Notes under the pieces: model-generated
Seen by the model: only the letters and a program-made list of their open reading frames with translations
Told to the model about the DNA's origin: nothing
Databases searched by the model: none
In this document: positions 15,013 through 28,100 of the stretch, piece after piece
Layout of the letters: every line of letters starts with the position of its first letter
Numbering within the stretch: position 1 is the first letter of the stretch
Source of the DNA: Osedax fenrisi
Lineage: Eukaryota > Annelida > Polychaeta > Sabellida > Siboglinidae
Direction: 5' to 3'
NCBI GenBank assembly: GCA_964019155.1
Contig: OZ025240.1
Location: 78,297,181-78,361,180 of the forward strand
DNA length: 64,000 nucleotides
Translations under genes and position numbers: made by a program

Positions 15013-15777
15013 AAACTCAAATTTAATACTCTGTGAATAATTTACTAAGAAATATAATGCAAGTCGAGATATGTTTATTTGAAATTTCGGTTTGCCACGT
15101 GACTTATTGGAGCCCGATGTCAGGGGAGACGATCAAAAAGGACGAGTTGAGGGTTAAAGGTTACATTTGAAATACGAGTTAATAGTCTATATATATATAT
15201 ATTTTGTATAGATAGTTGTGGTTTATTTGGTTTAATTTTGTCCTGCTTGGTTTTTTTAGCTGCATTACATCCCAATGTGAGCCTATACACATTTATTTCG
15301 TATTTAAAATGTAACCTTTAACCCTCAACTCGTCCTTTTTGATCGTAACGCGATGTCAGTATTCAGCCTGAATCCCAGCCATTTTTAATAATTATATATA
15401 ATAATTAATAATATTAAATAACATAATTATTATGTTATTATCATTAATATTATGATAATATTAATAATAATTATATTATATAAAATTATTATAATTATTA
15501 TATATTAAATATATAATATATTATTATAACATTATATTATAATATTATATTAAATATATAATAATTATATTTATAAAATAATTAATAAATTGTATAACCT
15601 ATCAATTAGTAATGAATTATTACCCATCCAAGGTATTAAATGTGTTCCTCTGTCTATTTCCGAAGCTTTTTCGTCATCTTTAAATATTTTACATTGATAA
15701 CCAAACACTAAAAGTTTTTCGAGCTCTTCAACTGAAGTTTTATAACGTGTTCCACTAGTTCGAGTTAAAATAGACAT
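3129..15777 (-). CDS. SFSWAP: SFSWAP-like splicing factor (suppressor of white-apricot)
   Basis: SR-related nuclear splicing regulator. My model has 15 minus-strand exons: 15777-15599, 13156-12996, 12344-12237, 11222-11125, 10958-10842, 9645-9525, 9465-9165, 6647-6590, 6450-6262, 5886-5832, 4841-4653, 4435-4153, 3750-3690, 3572-3499 and 3237-3129. They total 2103 nt (700 aa plus stop) with every phase consistent. Residues about 18-130 form the family N-terminal domain: LLVFGYQCKIFKDDEKA, HLIPWMG, then DRYDGRGHL across the first splice. An acidic Asp/Glu run follows. SURP module 1 spans exons 5-6 (HAIILHTAKFI, FLNSEHELNNYYK). SURP module 2 is exon 9 (aa 382-444, MADFVAKNGLEFEAIVRARD). Exon 12 and 13 (aa about 526-640) are Arg-Asp/Arg-Ser rich. 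The human protein is longer (about 950 aa). The weakest calls are the exon 11 donor (gtcctc) and the final exon. Fly su(w[a]) regulates its own splicing; nothing here shows whether this one does. Confidence 0.9.
5037..5180. repeat. (TA)n microsatellite in SFSWAP intron 10
   Basis: Long interrupted TA dinucleotide arrays with repeated interruptions of the form atagaatatgata. They sit between exons 11 and 10 of SFSWAP. Confidence 0.85.
5188..5768. mobile_element. Decayed TTAA-type MITE
   Basis: The left end reads tttagggggcagggac and the right end, on the opposite strand, reads ttaaggggcagagaaacc, giving imperfect terminal inverted repeats about 580 bp apart. The right end keeps TTAA, the target of piggyBac-type transposons, and the left end has TTTA. 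The interior is AT-rich with no coding potential. It resembles the better-preserved copies at 10444, 11364 and 27970. Confidence 0.55.
6648..9164. other. SFSWAP intron 7, AT-rich
   Basis: This intron separates the exon ending with CIDE from the small 58-nt exon 6647-6590. It holds the tandem duplication at 8041-8403 and otherwise only AT-rich sequence. I see no additional exon. Confidence 0.6.
8041..8403. repeat. Two-copy tandem duplication, unit about 180 bp
   Basis: The segment 8041-8220 is repeated almost exactly at 8221-8403. The copies differ by a few substitutions and small insertions (tcatatttat versus tcataatatttat). The near identity indicates a recent local duplication inside SFSWAP intron 7. 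Confidence 0.9.
9718..10208. mobile_element. Foldback element in SFSWAP intron 5
   Basis: The sequence atataaagaaagtggataag near 9722 recurs as its reverse complement near 10180-10202, extended by caattga, giving inverted ends about 30 bp long enclosing roughly 490 bp. There is no coding potential inside. It is best read as a short noncoding DNA transposon. Confidence 0.6.
10444..10749. mobile_element. TTAA-flanked MITE, about 306 bp
   Basis: The left end is ttaagggcatcctagtg and the right end is cactaggattccctcaa, an inverted repeat of about 17 bp with mismatches. Both ends carry a TTAA or near-TTAA target, as expected for piggyBac-like elements. The interior is AT-rich and noncoding. It lies in SFSWAP intron 5. 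Confidence 0.6.
11364..11967. mobile_element. TTAA-flanked piggyBac-like MITE, 604 bp
   Basis: The element begins ttaaggggacgcgatacaat and ends with the near-perfect reverse complement attgtatcgtgtccccttaa. The inverted repeats are at least 25 bp, extending into aaccatt, and are bounded by TTAA on both sides. TTAA targets are the hallmark of the piggyBac superfamily. The interior has no transposase frame, so it would depend on an enzyme encoded elsewhere. It lies in SFSWAP intron 3. Confidence 0.75.
13157..15598. other. SFSWAP intron 1, AT-rich with one MITE
   Basis: Apart from the hAT-like MITE at 15124-15351 and small TA arrays (13185-13210, 14980-15012) this intron shows only AT-rich sequence. 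A moderately GC-richer patch at 14570-14640 (repeated cccgca) is unexplained. Confidence 0.6.
15124..15351. mobile_element. hAT-like MITE with 8-bp target duplication
   Basis: The terminal inverted repeats are about 50 bp. The left copy contains gatcaaaaaggacgagttga at 15131 and its reverse complement is at 15323-15345, with ggttaaaggttacat also paired. The element is flanked by the identical octamer GATGTCAG at 15116-15123 and 15352-15359. An 8-bp duplication is the signature of hAT-superfamily insertion. The 228-bp interior is noncoding and includes a copy of a dispersed motif (agctgcattacatccca). It sits in SFSWAP intron 1. Confidence 0.8.
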
Positions 15778-16176
15778 ATTTATTAATGAATTTTAACATT
15801 AAATTAAATATATTCAATATTTTGTCCTGTTTATTTGGGTTTATTTGTAATTTAATATCACGTGATATAACACATGATATAATAATAATAATATTGTTTA
15901 ATTTAAAATGTATTTATTTTGTTTATATAATTATATAATTATATATTAAATGATTATAATAAATATACATAAATATTTATTCTAAATGTTCGCAATATTT
16001 ACTAAGTGTAATATAACACTTATAAAATAAATAAATATTTGTTAATATATTGTTATGTTATGATCCTTGTTATATATTTTTTTAGGATTTTTTAAAATAA
16101 TATATAAATTTAAAATAAAACTATTTTTATTATTTATAAATCAATCTTAGAATTAGTATATATTTAAATTAATATT
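15778..16176. promoter_or_regulatory. Presumed bidirectional promoter between SFSWAP and SPT4
   Basis: The start codons of SFSWAP (minus, 15777) and SPT4 (plus, 16177) are 399 bp apart and face away from each other, so both promoters and 5' UTRs must fit here unless upstream noncoding exons exist. The sequence is AT-rich. The only short motif that stands out is cacgtg, an E-box-type hexamer, within atcacgtgat at about 15860. No TATA box can be singled out in such AT-rich DNA. Confidence 0.5.
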
Positions 16177-16574
16177 ATGACATTAAATGTAATTCCAAAA
16201 GATAAAAGAAATTTGAGAGCATGCCTTTTATGTTCTTTAGTTAAGGTAATAATAATATTATATATATGTGATTACTCAGTAATTTACAGTAAATTATTTG
16301 GAATCTACCCATTCATGGCACATTATTTACACTGGTATAATTTATAAGCCAAGGTGGGCGGGGCCTAAAGCGGTACCTATAGGCACATTATCAGGATAAG
16401 AGTGGTTATATATTTACTAATTGATTATATAACAATTTATTTTTTATTATAAATGTTGTAAAGAAAAACTAAATTAAACTATTAAATCAATTTAAGCTAA
16501 TTATAAATTAATTTGTGTAATATAAAAATCAATTTATATTAAATTTAATAAATTATTAATTATAAAACTGTACA

Positions 16575-16628
<54 letters not shown>

Positions 16629-16904
16629 GTGAACATCGAAGCAGGCCGCCGTTTGTTATGATATGAATTTTAGAGTTCGATATGGGCGGTGCTTATATAT
16701 GTCACTCAATTACATATGTTACGCACCGCTGCACAATTTAAAATAATCTGAACGAGTAACATCTATATATACAATGTATATCATATACTATATGTGGGTG
16801 CTATACACATACATATAAAGATACACGAATACACATACACGCATATACACATACACGCATATATACATACACACATACATGTATGTATATTCAATATAAT
16901 ATTG

Positions 16905-16937
<33 letters not shown>

Positions 16938-17058
16938 TTATTATTATCTTAGTATTCCACCTGTATTTTCGGTTTAATAGTAGGAGATGTAATGTGTAAA
17001 TGCATGTTACTTTATTTTACTATATGAATTATATAATCTATCTTAGATAGATAGATAG

Positions 17059-17099
<41 letters not shown>

Positions 17100-17257
17100 A
17101 TGTATATAATGTATACATTCGCTATTTTTAACTATATGTGATATATATTGTTAGATCCACATAATAGAATTATAATTATTAATGATATGCTTAAAATAAA
17201 TACTTAAACAACAACAACAAAAACACACACGCACACACACGCACACACACACACAAT

Positions 17258-17288
<31 letters not shown>

Positions 17289-17566
17289 TAATCAAAGGCT
17301 TTGCTATAATGCATGTTATAACCTAAATTTACTATATTAATTGAACTAATATAATCTACAATATATATATATATATATATATTATAGATACACACACATA
17401 CACACATATAAACATACTTACACATATACACATGCATACACACAACCACATACACACACGCGCGTCGCGCGGCACACACGCATATAAACACATATACACA
17501 TAATGCATGTTATATACTAAATGTACTATATTAATTGAACTAATATAATCTATAATATATATATAA

Positions 17567-17607
<41 letters not shown>

Positions 17608-17817
17608 GATATATACATATACACATATACACACATATACACATATATATACACATACATATACATATACACATACCCACATAAATGCATATACACATAT
17701 ACATATAAAGTTTATATTTATATTATAAACACATATCTGTAATGCATGTTATATCCTAAATTTACTATATTAAATAGTACTATAATAGTACTAGTAATTG
17801 AACTAATATAAATATAA

Positions 17818-17852
<35 letters not shown>

Positions 17853-19624
17853 TAAATTATTACTTTCTTTTGTTATTTAATATTTTTTAATAATTGAATA
17901 ACAAATTTGTTATTTAATATTCTATATAGTCTATTTATGATTTAATTAAATTAAAATATTGAATTTGATTCTATTATATTTATTTATTATATCAGTTATC
18001 ATGATCAAAGTGATATAATTATATTATTTAATTTGTATCATATTATTACTTTATTTTATCATTTAACATTATTTTACAAAATGTAATAACAAATTTGTTA
18101 TTTAATATTATATATATATAAAATAGGCTAAATCCATGTATATTACTTAATTATTATATTTTTTAGTATATATTATTATATTTTATATAATATATATAGT
18201 GAAAGTTGCTTTTATTATCTAAGTTTAAACTGTTTTATTATTTAATACTTATTAATAATTAATTATTTAATTATTATTAATTATTATTAATTATTATTAT
18301 TATTATTACTATTATTATTATATTTATTAATAATAATTTTTAATTATTTATGGTTAATTAATAATTAATAATTATTCTTATTAATAATTATTAATTATTT
18401 AATTTTAATAATTATTAATAATTATTAAAATTAAATTATTATTAATTATTAATAATTTTTATTATTATTATTATAATATTTATTAATTATTTATAATAAA
18501 TTAATAATTAATAATTAAATAATTATTAATTAATAATTAGTTAATGCTATTAATTATTTATTAATTATTTATAATTAATTAAAAACTAATAATTATTCTT
18601 ATTAATTATTTCTTATTATTATTATTAATTAATTTTAATAATTATTAATAGGTATTGAATAAATAATAATTATTAAAATTAAATTATTATTAATTATTAA
18701 TAATTATTAAATAATTAATAATTATTTTACATTTTTTTATAATTATTATTATAATATTTATTAATAATAATTATTTATAATAAATTATAATTAATAATTA
18801 AATAATTATTAATTAATAATTAATAGTAATGTTATTAATTATTTATTAATTATTTAATAAATAATTATTAATTATTATAAATTTGTATATTATTATTATT
18901 ATTATAATATTTATTAATAATAATTATTAATTATTTATAATTAATTAATAATTAATAATTAATTATTGTTATTAATTATTTAATTTTAATAATTATTAAT
19001 AAATAATTAATAACAATAATTATTAATTATTAATTATTTATTAATTATCAATTATCAATTATAATAAATCATTATTTATTATTTGTTAATTTTATAATAT
19101 TTTAAATTATTAATAATTATTATTAATAATATTAATAATTATATAAATATTTTATTTATTTAATATTTAACTCTCCAAAATACATATATTATTTATAATA
19201 ATGGTGTATTTTTAAATCACATATATTATATTATAAATATTATTTTTAATTTTAAATTTAGTATTATTTTAAATTTATTATTAATACTTAATTCAACTAT
19301 AACCAACTATTTTGTATAGAGCTTAGACAAAATCTTTTCTGTAACTATGCCCTTATGATAATAAATGAAAGAAAAAAATAAAAAGAAAAAAATTAACTGA
19401 AAAAAATGACAGTCAAATATTATAGATATATAGATTTTATTGAATTATAAATTGTATTTTGATATATATACCGTAAATTCCCACTAACTTAGACTTGAAG
19501 AACAAATGTATCTGATATATCAACTTTCTGAGATATAGAATTGTGCTTATATATTTATATGGATACAAAACAAACCATACTAAAAAATTTGAATTATCAG
19601 GGTTTCTGAGTTAGCGTTTGACTC

Positions 19625-19656
<32 letters not shown>

Positions 19657-22600
19657 AAGTTAATTCTAGATTTCAACCCATATCAAAAATCTTGGTGTTA
19701 TATTTGACAATACTTTTAGTTTTTTTTGACAACTGTCACACATAACAAAGCTACTAAACTATCAACTACGTTCACTATTCCTTATTCGTCATTCAATATC
19801 AATATCCACAACTACTATTATAGATTCTGCCTACATCCTACCTCTATTCGAGTACCAAAATGTCATCTTATTTAATATCCCCTTATCATATATTATTAAA
19901 CTTCAAATTCTCCAAAATTATTTAGCTAGGTGCATATTCAAAAAACCAAAATAATGGCTACCTGTATGTCATAGAATCCTCTAGAAAACCATACTACTGG
20001 CACATAAAGCAATCCATAATAACTATTATGACTACCTAGCAGCCTTACTCAAACTTAAATTAATAACTAGTAACACTACACACGCTCCACCAATAAGTTT
20101 CTATTTCAATTACATACTGAACATAACTTACATTCAACTTGGTAAATATCCCTCACACCTGGTAAATATCCCATACTCCTGGAATATTATCCTTACATCC
20201 ATTCATAATACATCATAATCTTTAATCTTCAAGAAACTACTGAAAATACATTTATTCAATCTCAAAATTAATTTCACCCATATATTGATGGCCGATTGCT
20301 TTATAAGCACAGTTTGCATTCAGAAAACCGAAACATGTAATGTAATGTAGATATCTAACAATTCAAGGAACCGAAGAATTTTTCTGAGATATATAATACT
20401 TGCATGAGGTTACATAGGTACAAAACCAAACTAATATTTGTAAAGTCTGAGTTAGCGTGTTTCTGAAATATATAGAGTTAATTGTATATGTAATAATATT
20501 TTTATTAAATATCACTATATACATTTTTTCTGTTATTTTTGTTCTCTATATTTTTACCTGGTCTCTTTTTTGCGGATCACCATGATAATAAGTTATAACC
20601 AATTACACAGTCAGCAATATAGGCTAATAATATCATATTGATAATATACAGTAATTGGCAAAAAACCCAATTGTACTAATGGTAATAGGTCACCAACTTA
20701 TAAATTACTTTATTCTAAAGACATATTATATTTAAAAAAAATTATATTATTTAATTTTATAATATTAAAATTATATTGTGTATGGGATTATAGCATATAT
20801 ATTCAGTTGGACTTCACTCTAATATCTATGGACTATAGCCATGTCTGCAGTAAATACTCTTACCATAATAGGTAAATAATTTACTATTTGAATAAATAAA
20901 GAAATATAAATTTAAAGTAATATATTGTTAATAAATTGTATTATATAGAATAAATATAAAAATAATATTAATCATAATAGTATAAATACAAATAAATATT
21001 ATATAATTGTTATTTATTTAATATATACATCTATTTACTATAGTAATTTAATTATTTATTATAATAAATCATTATCTATATATTGTAATATATATTGATT
21101 AGTTAGATAAGTGTGTGCTCCTAGAAACGGATATGGGATTGGGAATTGGGATAACTCATAAGTGTTATTACATTCATAACATTTACATATATGTTTTCAT
21201 TATACTTTTCTTCTAATCTATATGCATATTTATTTATGGGTAGTGTATTTAATGCTTGTTTACCAATGGTTGTTCTTCAATATGTATATATGCCATACTC
21301 AAAATAATTCGAATTGATATATTGATCCTAGTATTTAGAAATGTTCTTGCTAGACTCATGAGATAACCAATATATTATTTTGAAAATATTGACTTTTATA
21401 ATCCATCAATTGAAGTATGTGTAATATGATATTTTAAAGACGATTGTTTAATATTTGTATGATAGATATAAAGTGTAATGTTGTAAAATAAAATCAAAAT
21501 AACATGGAAAAAAAAAATATTTAAACAAAATAATAATAAATAAATAATTGATATATATGGGCTAATCAAAATAAAGCCTACTAGCATATAATACAAGAAT
21601 GAGAGGAGCATATGAAAGTGATGATTGTATGTTATGTATTACTAGAGTAATACATAACATTTCGAATATAATGACTCAATATACATATAAATATATGTAG
21701 TAGACAAATTTAAAGCAAACAACTACAATTAAATAAAATTAAATGAGATTATTATATATATGGAATTCTGTATACTGTAATATAGATGAATTAATATCAT
21801 TTAGAAAATGACTAAGGTTGATTTAGTTTTTACTAAGACGTCACTCTATATCCAAATTAGTTCAGGTGGATGATCCACCGTGGATCTGCACTTGGAAATC
21901 AACTTTGATCCAAGGACCTCTTTAGTTATTCCTTTATATCGCAAATATCTATGACACTTCAATATTCATAAGTTCATGTAATAGCTTGTATGTGAGAAAC
22001 ATGTAATTTATGAAATAAACCATTTTTATTTTGAAATTCATCATATATTTGAAAATATTTAATTTTAATTATATTTATGTTATTATATAACGATTATTTA
22101 TACTATTATTACTCTATAGATTAATATGTATTACTTTAAATATCAAATATATTTATATAAATTGTTCAAAATTATATAATATATTTATATTTAATACATA
22201 CTGTTATGATTAATTATAGTATTGATTTATTATAGTATATATATAAATATAATATTGATAATAATATAATATATATAATAATATATATTAATAAATTTAT
22301 TATTAAATTTTTGTATAATAATGTTAACTAATAAAATTAAACCGCAAACTCAGAAACCCTGATAATTAAAATTATTAACATTAAATAGTAATAAATAATT
22401 AATAAATAATTAATAATTATTATTAATAAATATTATAATAAAAATATTAATACAAATTTATAATAATTAATAATTATTTATTAAATATTTAATTTTAATG
22501 ATTATATGATTAATAATTATTAATTATTTAATAATTATTAATAATTTATAATAATTTATTTTAATAATTATTAATTATCCAATAATTATTAAAATTAAAT

Positions 22601-22814
22601 AATTAATTAATAAATATTATAATAATAATTACTAAATTAATTTATAATTACTAATAATTAAATAATTATTTATTAATAAGTATTAAATAATAAAACAGCT
22701 TGAATAAACTTAAATAATAAAAGCAATTTTCACTATATATATTATATAAAATATATAACTTATAAGTAATACCAAAGCCCTTTGGTAATACTATAATATA
22801 TAAGGACTTTAACC

Positions 22815-22847
<33 letters not shown>

Positions 22848-23152
22848 GAATAACAAATTTGTTATTAGATTTTTTACAAAACAATGTTAAATAATATAAT
22901 TTAGTAATAATATGATATAAACAATATAATTATATCACTTTGATCCAGATGACTAATATGAAATAACAAAAGAAAGTAATTATTCAAAATAAGTAAGAAT
23001 TACTCTATAGAGAAGTATACCTATTTGCATAAGCTCACACAAAACACATACACACAAAACTTTATAATATATATAGATTATCTAAGATAGATTATATTTG
23101 TTCATATAGTAAAATAAATGTAGGCTATAACCTCCCTGCTATAACATGAATT

Positions 23153-23202
<50 letters not shown>

Positions 23203-23418
23203 ATAGATTTGATTTATTCATATAATATAATAAATATATAATTCTTATTATATTTTATTCAGTTTTATTTTAATATTTTATTCATATTTTTATTATTAGT
23301 TTGCGTTTATTATATTTTATTTAGTTTGGCTCAATACGATGATGAAGAGGTCGAAAAATTCATTTTTAATATTCCATATATTTTTTATTTTTACACCCTT
23401 CTGAGTTATATATATATA

Positions 23419-23461
<43 letters not shown>

Positions 23462-23704
23462 TTCATATAGTAAAATAAATGTAGGATATAATATGCATTT
23501 ACATATTACATCTCCTTACTTAAATTAAGAAAAACATGTGAAAATACAAAAATAATACAAATACATATATACCTACACACAATATACATACATGTATGTG
23601 AATATGTATGCATGAAGGTATGTGTATGTGTGTATATATGTGTTTGTGTATATATGTGTATGTGTATATATGTGTATGTGTGTATTTGTATATGTAAGTA
23701 TATC

Positions 23705-23776
<72 letters not shown>

Positions 23777-24026
23777 GTATATATTAGTTCATATAGTAAA
23801 ATAAATTTAGGATATAAAATGCATATACATATTACATCTCCTTACTTAAATTAAGAAAAACATGTGAAAATACTAAAATAATACAAATACATATAACCTA
23901 CACACAATATACATACATGTATGTGCATATGATTGCATGAAGGTATGTATATGTGTGTATATATGTGTTTATGTATATATGTGTATGTGTGTGTGTGTAT
24001 ATATGTGTATTTGTATATATAAGTAT

Positions 24027-24063
<37 letters not shown>

Positions 24064-24461
24064 TAGTAGATAGATTATATTAGTTCATATAGTAAAATAA
24101 ATAAAGGATATAACATGCATTTACAAATTACATCTCCTTACTTAATAACATACAGGTGGAAATACTAATATAATAAAAGATACATACACACACAATATAT
24201 ATACATATAATACGTGATGATCATGTATGTGTGTATATGTGTATGCGTGTATGTGTATATGCGTGTATATGTATGTATGTATGTGTATAGAATACACGTA
24301 TACACTTTATATATGTATTTGTATGTATAGATGTTACTCGGTCAGATTATTTTAAATTGTGCAGTGGTGCGTAACATATGTACTTGAGTGACAGATATAA
24401 GCACCGCCCACCTCGAACTCTAAAATTCATATCATAACAAACGGCGGCCTGCTTCGATGTA

Positions 24462-24530
<69 letters not shown>

Positions 24531-24581
24531 TGTATATGTATTATATATTATATGTATATTATTTATAATTTATATATACAT

Positions 24582-24617
<36 letters not shown>

Positions 24618-24721
24618 ATTTATATATATATAATGTATATATTTATAAATTATGTACATATAATATATAATACATATATATAATATATTATATGTACATT
24701 ATTTATAATTTATATATATAC

Positions 24722-24764
<43 letters not shown>

Positions 24765-25129
24765 GTATATATATATAATATTAATATAGTAAAGATATTG
24801 ATGAGTGATTTCCTTTTTCCTATATGCATATATGCATATAGGCATATAGGAAAAAGGAAATCACTCATCAATATATGCATTCCTATATGCATATATGCTT
24901 TTATAGGCTCACTTGGGATGTAATGCAGCTAAAAAAACCTTCAAAAATTAAAAATAAATCCAACCAAACCAAACCATTTCAAACCAAACCAAATTAAACT
25001 AACACAAATTAAACCAAACCAGTGAAACCAACTAAAACACAATATATTAATTACCATATTATATATATATATATATTATATTATATTATATATATATATA
25101 TATATAATATATATATATATACATATATA

Positions 25130-25199
<70 letters not shown>

Positions 25200-28100
25200 A
25201 TATAATGTATATATAAATTATAAATAATGTACATATAATGTATAATACATATATATACATACTATATATAGTATGTACAGTTTTATAATTAATAATTTAT
25301 TAAATTTAATATAAATTGATATATACATATATATTATATTACACAAATTAATTTATAATTAGCTTAAATTGATTTAATAGTTTAATTTAGTTTTTCTTTA
25401 CAACATTTATAATAAAAAATAAATTGTTATATAATCAATTAGTAAATATATAACCACTCTTATCCTGATGTGCCTATAGGTACCGCTATAGGCCCCGCCC
25501 ACCTTGGCTTATAAATTATACCAGTGTAAATAATGTGCCATGAATGGGTAGGCACGAATTATTTACTGGACTTTAAAAGTCACTTTTCGCGGTATTGTAA
25601 TATTATTTTAATTATTATTATTAATATAATTATTATTATATATATATATATTATATGATAATAATGGTTATAACAGACTAAAGGCGCCAAAAATCTATGA
25701 CTATATAGTTTATTCAAAAGCGCGCTCTCCGATATCGAATAAACTATTAGTCATCGATTTTTGGCACCTCTAGTCTGTGTCTACGATAATAATAATATGA
25801 ATTATATTACAATAGTTACTATTTTTAAAATAGTTGTAATTAAAATTGAACTGACATTCTAATAATATTAATTGGCGGCCTGCTTCGAGATTCACGGTGG
25901 AAAATTATATAATACATTATTTATTATAAATACTACTATAATGTCAGAGTTCAATTTTTATTTGGGGTTGTGTGATTTCTTTGATTTGGTTTTATTTTGC
26001 TATTATTTTTAGATGCATTATATCTCCAGGTGAGCCTATAAAATATTGTGTTTCTATAAAATATCTTATAATGCAGTAGTAAATATATAAGTACTGCCCA
26101 ACTTTATTTCTGACATTATTATAACAATCGGCGGCTTACTTCGAGATAATTATTGGCATAATGAGGTTTTTTCATTGGATTTTTGGTTTTTTCAAAACAC
26201 AGTTATTTTGGTTTTTACCAAAATATAAATTAAATAGTATATATGATATATTATTTTAAAACTTCAATTTTATTAAATAAATAGTTAATTATGCTTATTT
26301 TGTTTTTTTTTGTGAAGATTTTTTACCTAAATATAAATTAAATGTCATATATAATAATTATTATATTTAATATAATAATAATTATTATATTTAATATAAT
26401 ATTATAATATTATATGCAGTGATGGGCACCGATCCTTTTTTCCTGAATCGCCGATCCCGATCATCTATTTATTCTCTTATTCGATCCATTTCCCGATCCT
26501 GATCCTCACTTCGTTACCCGATCCTTTCCCGATCCCGATCCTATGTTTCTTACCCGATCCGGATCCCGATCCAGATCACAATATTATTTATATATTTAAT
26601 TAATACGATTTTATTTCATAATTCGAAACAATATATATGTAGTTATAATACCTATGTAGGTAAATATAAATTATTAATAATTGTAAATAATATTTATTAT
26701 TAATATATTGTATTATATTTCAATAATAATTCAATTGAATTAAATGCATATATTGAATATATATCATATAGATTATATGATATACTCACTATATAGTGAA
26801 TTAAATATAATTTATTTATATAAATGCATTGAAATAATTGGATACAAATACATACTCATTTTTACGATGTACAATTTACGTAGAGTCAATGTCGGTGGCT
26901 TAAGTAATTACTTATATAATATCAATTGATTGCATTATATTATGGTAAAAATAACAATTATTATTTAAATACTACGTAGTCTTGCAATACCTTGGAAAAC
27001 ATTACAAAATAATGATCAATACAATATCATAGGTAATCAATGTAATAATACAATACTAAAATGTTGTTAATATTCTTATAAATTAATATAATAATATTAG
27101 AGTATCGTATATGCAATGATGGGCACCGATATTTTTTTTATGGATCGGGATCGGCGATCCTATCCTTTTCCCGATCCTCCATTCGTTATCCGATCCTTTG
27201 CGATCCCGATCCACACTTGCGTATCCGATCCCGATCCAGATCGGATCGCCGATCAATGATCGCGATCATGCCCATCACTGATTATATGTATATATATATA
27301 TTTAAATGTAAATGTAAATTGAATTCATGTTTAAACTTTAATTATAAGAGTATATTATTATAATAATTATGTTTACACTTGTAGTTTATTTATATAAGTA
27401 GCAAAGATTTTTAAAGGAAATATATAACACTTACGAGAAATCGTGTAATTAAATTTGTTATACAAAACACCTACAGCGCCACCTGTATCGGGTTAATTTT
27501 TAGAAACTATGTGTTTTTTATAATGTAAATTTTTATTGAACTATATACTTATAAAATGTAAAATAATATGTTTAAATTATTATTTATTTGATAAAACTAA
27601 AAGTTAATTGCTAATATATAACAAATCAATAGGACACAGGGTTGGTGACTTTTTCGTTAAAACCATTAAACCCGTTTTTTTTATGGTTTTTATCTGGTTT
27701 TTAGTGTTTTCGGTTTTTTCAAAAATATAATATTTCTAATAATTTTTCATTAATATATTATTACATAAAAAATATAGGAATTGTTAAAAAAATTAGTTTT
27801 AGTATGATGTATACATATGTTTAGTTTGATTGTATATTTGGTTAAATTTTTAGAATATCTCAAGAGAATTTAAAAATATTGAGAAAAAACTTTGTTATAA
27901 TAGGATTTGATTGAGATATGATTTTTATATCTGTAAACTTATACTTTAATACATATTAATTGTATACTCTTAAGGGGAAGCACTATCATTTCATGAAAAG
28001 ATTATGCTTAAATTCGCCATATTTATGAGTATAAATGATGTTTAAAGTGTATGATACTTATAATTACATAACAATATTTCACTAAACTTTGATAGCTGTT

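Larger units (their letters stand above)
16284..19626. repeat. Left arm of giant imperfect inverted repeat
   Basis: From about ctacccattcatggcacatt (16308) through the ggcggggcc box (16357), the gcaggccgccgtttgttatg segment (16643), the ca/tg-rich blocks and the tgatcaaagtgatataatt segment (18003), the sequence recurs as reverse complement between 25566 and 22340. Matching is patchy because TA, CA and ATT arrays differ in length, but each unique block pairs in the expected reversed order. It occupies SPT4 intron 1. Confidence 0.75.

Noticed and set aside
16800..17100. CRISPR-like look of repeated short blocks
   Set aside because: These are CA/TA microsatellites and satellite cores in a eukaryotic intron, with no constant repeat-spacer length.
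17204..17682. Cysteine/valine- and tyrosine/isoleucine-rich open frames
   Set aside because: Produced by CA and TA microsatellites.
24950..25020. aaccaaacc-rich run considered as an interstitial telomere
   Set aside because: The unit is irregular and is not TTAGGG or another known telomere repeat; it accompanies a dispersed repeat at several sites.
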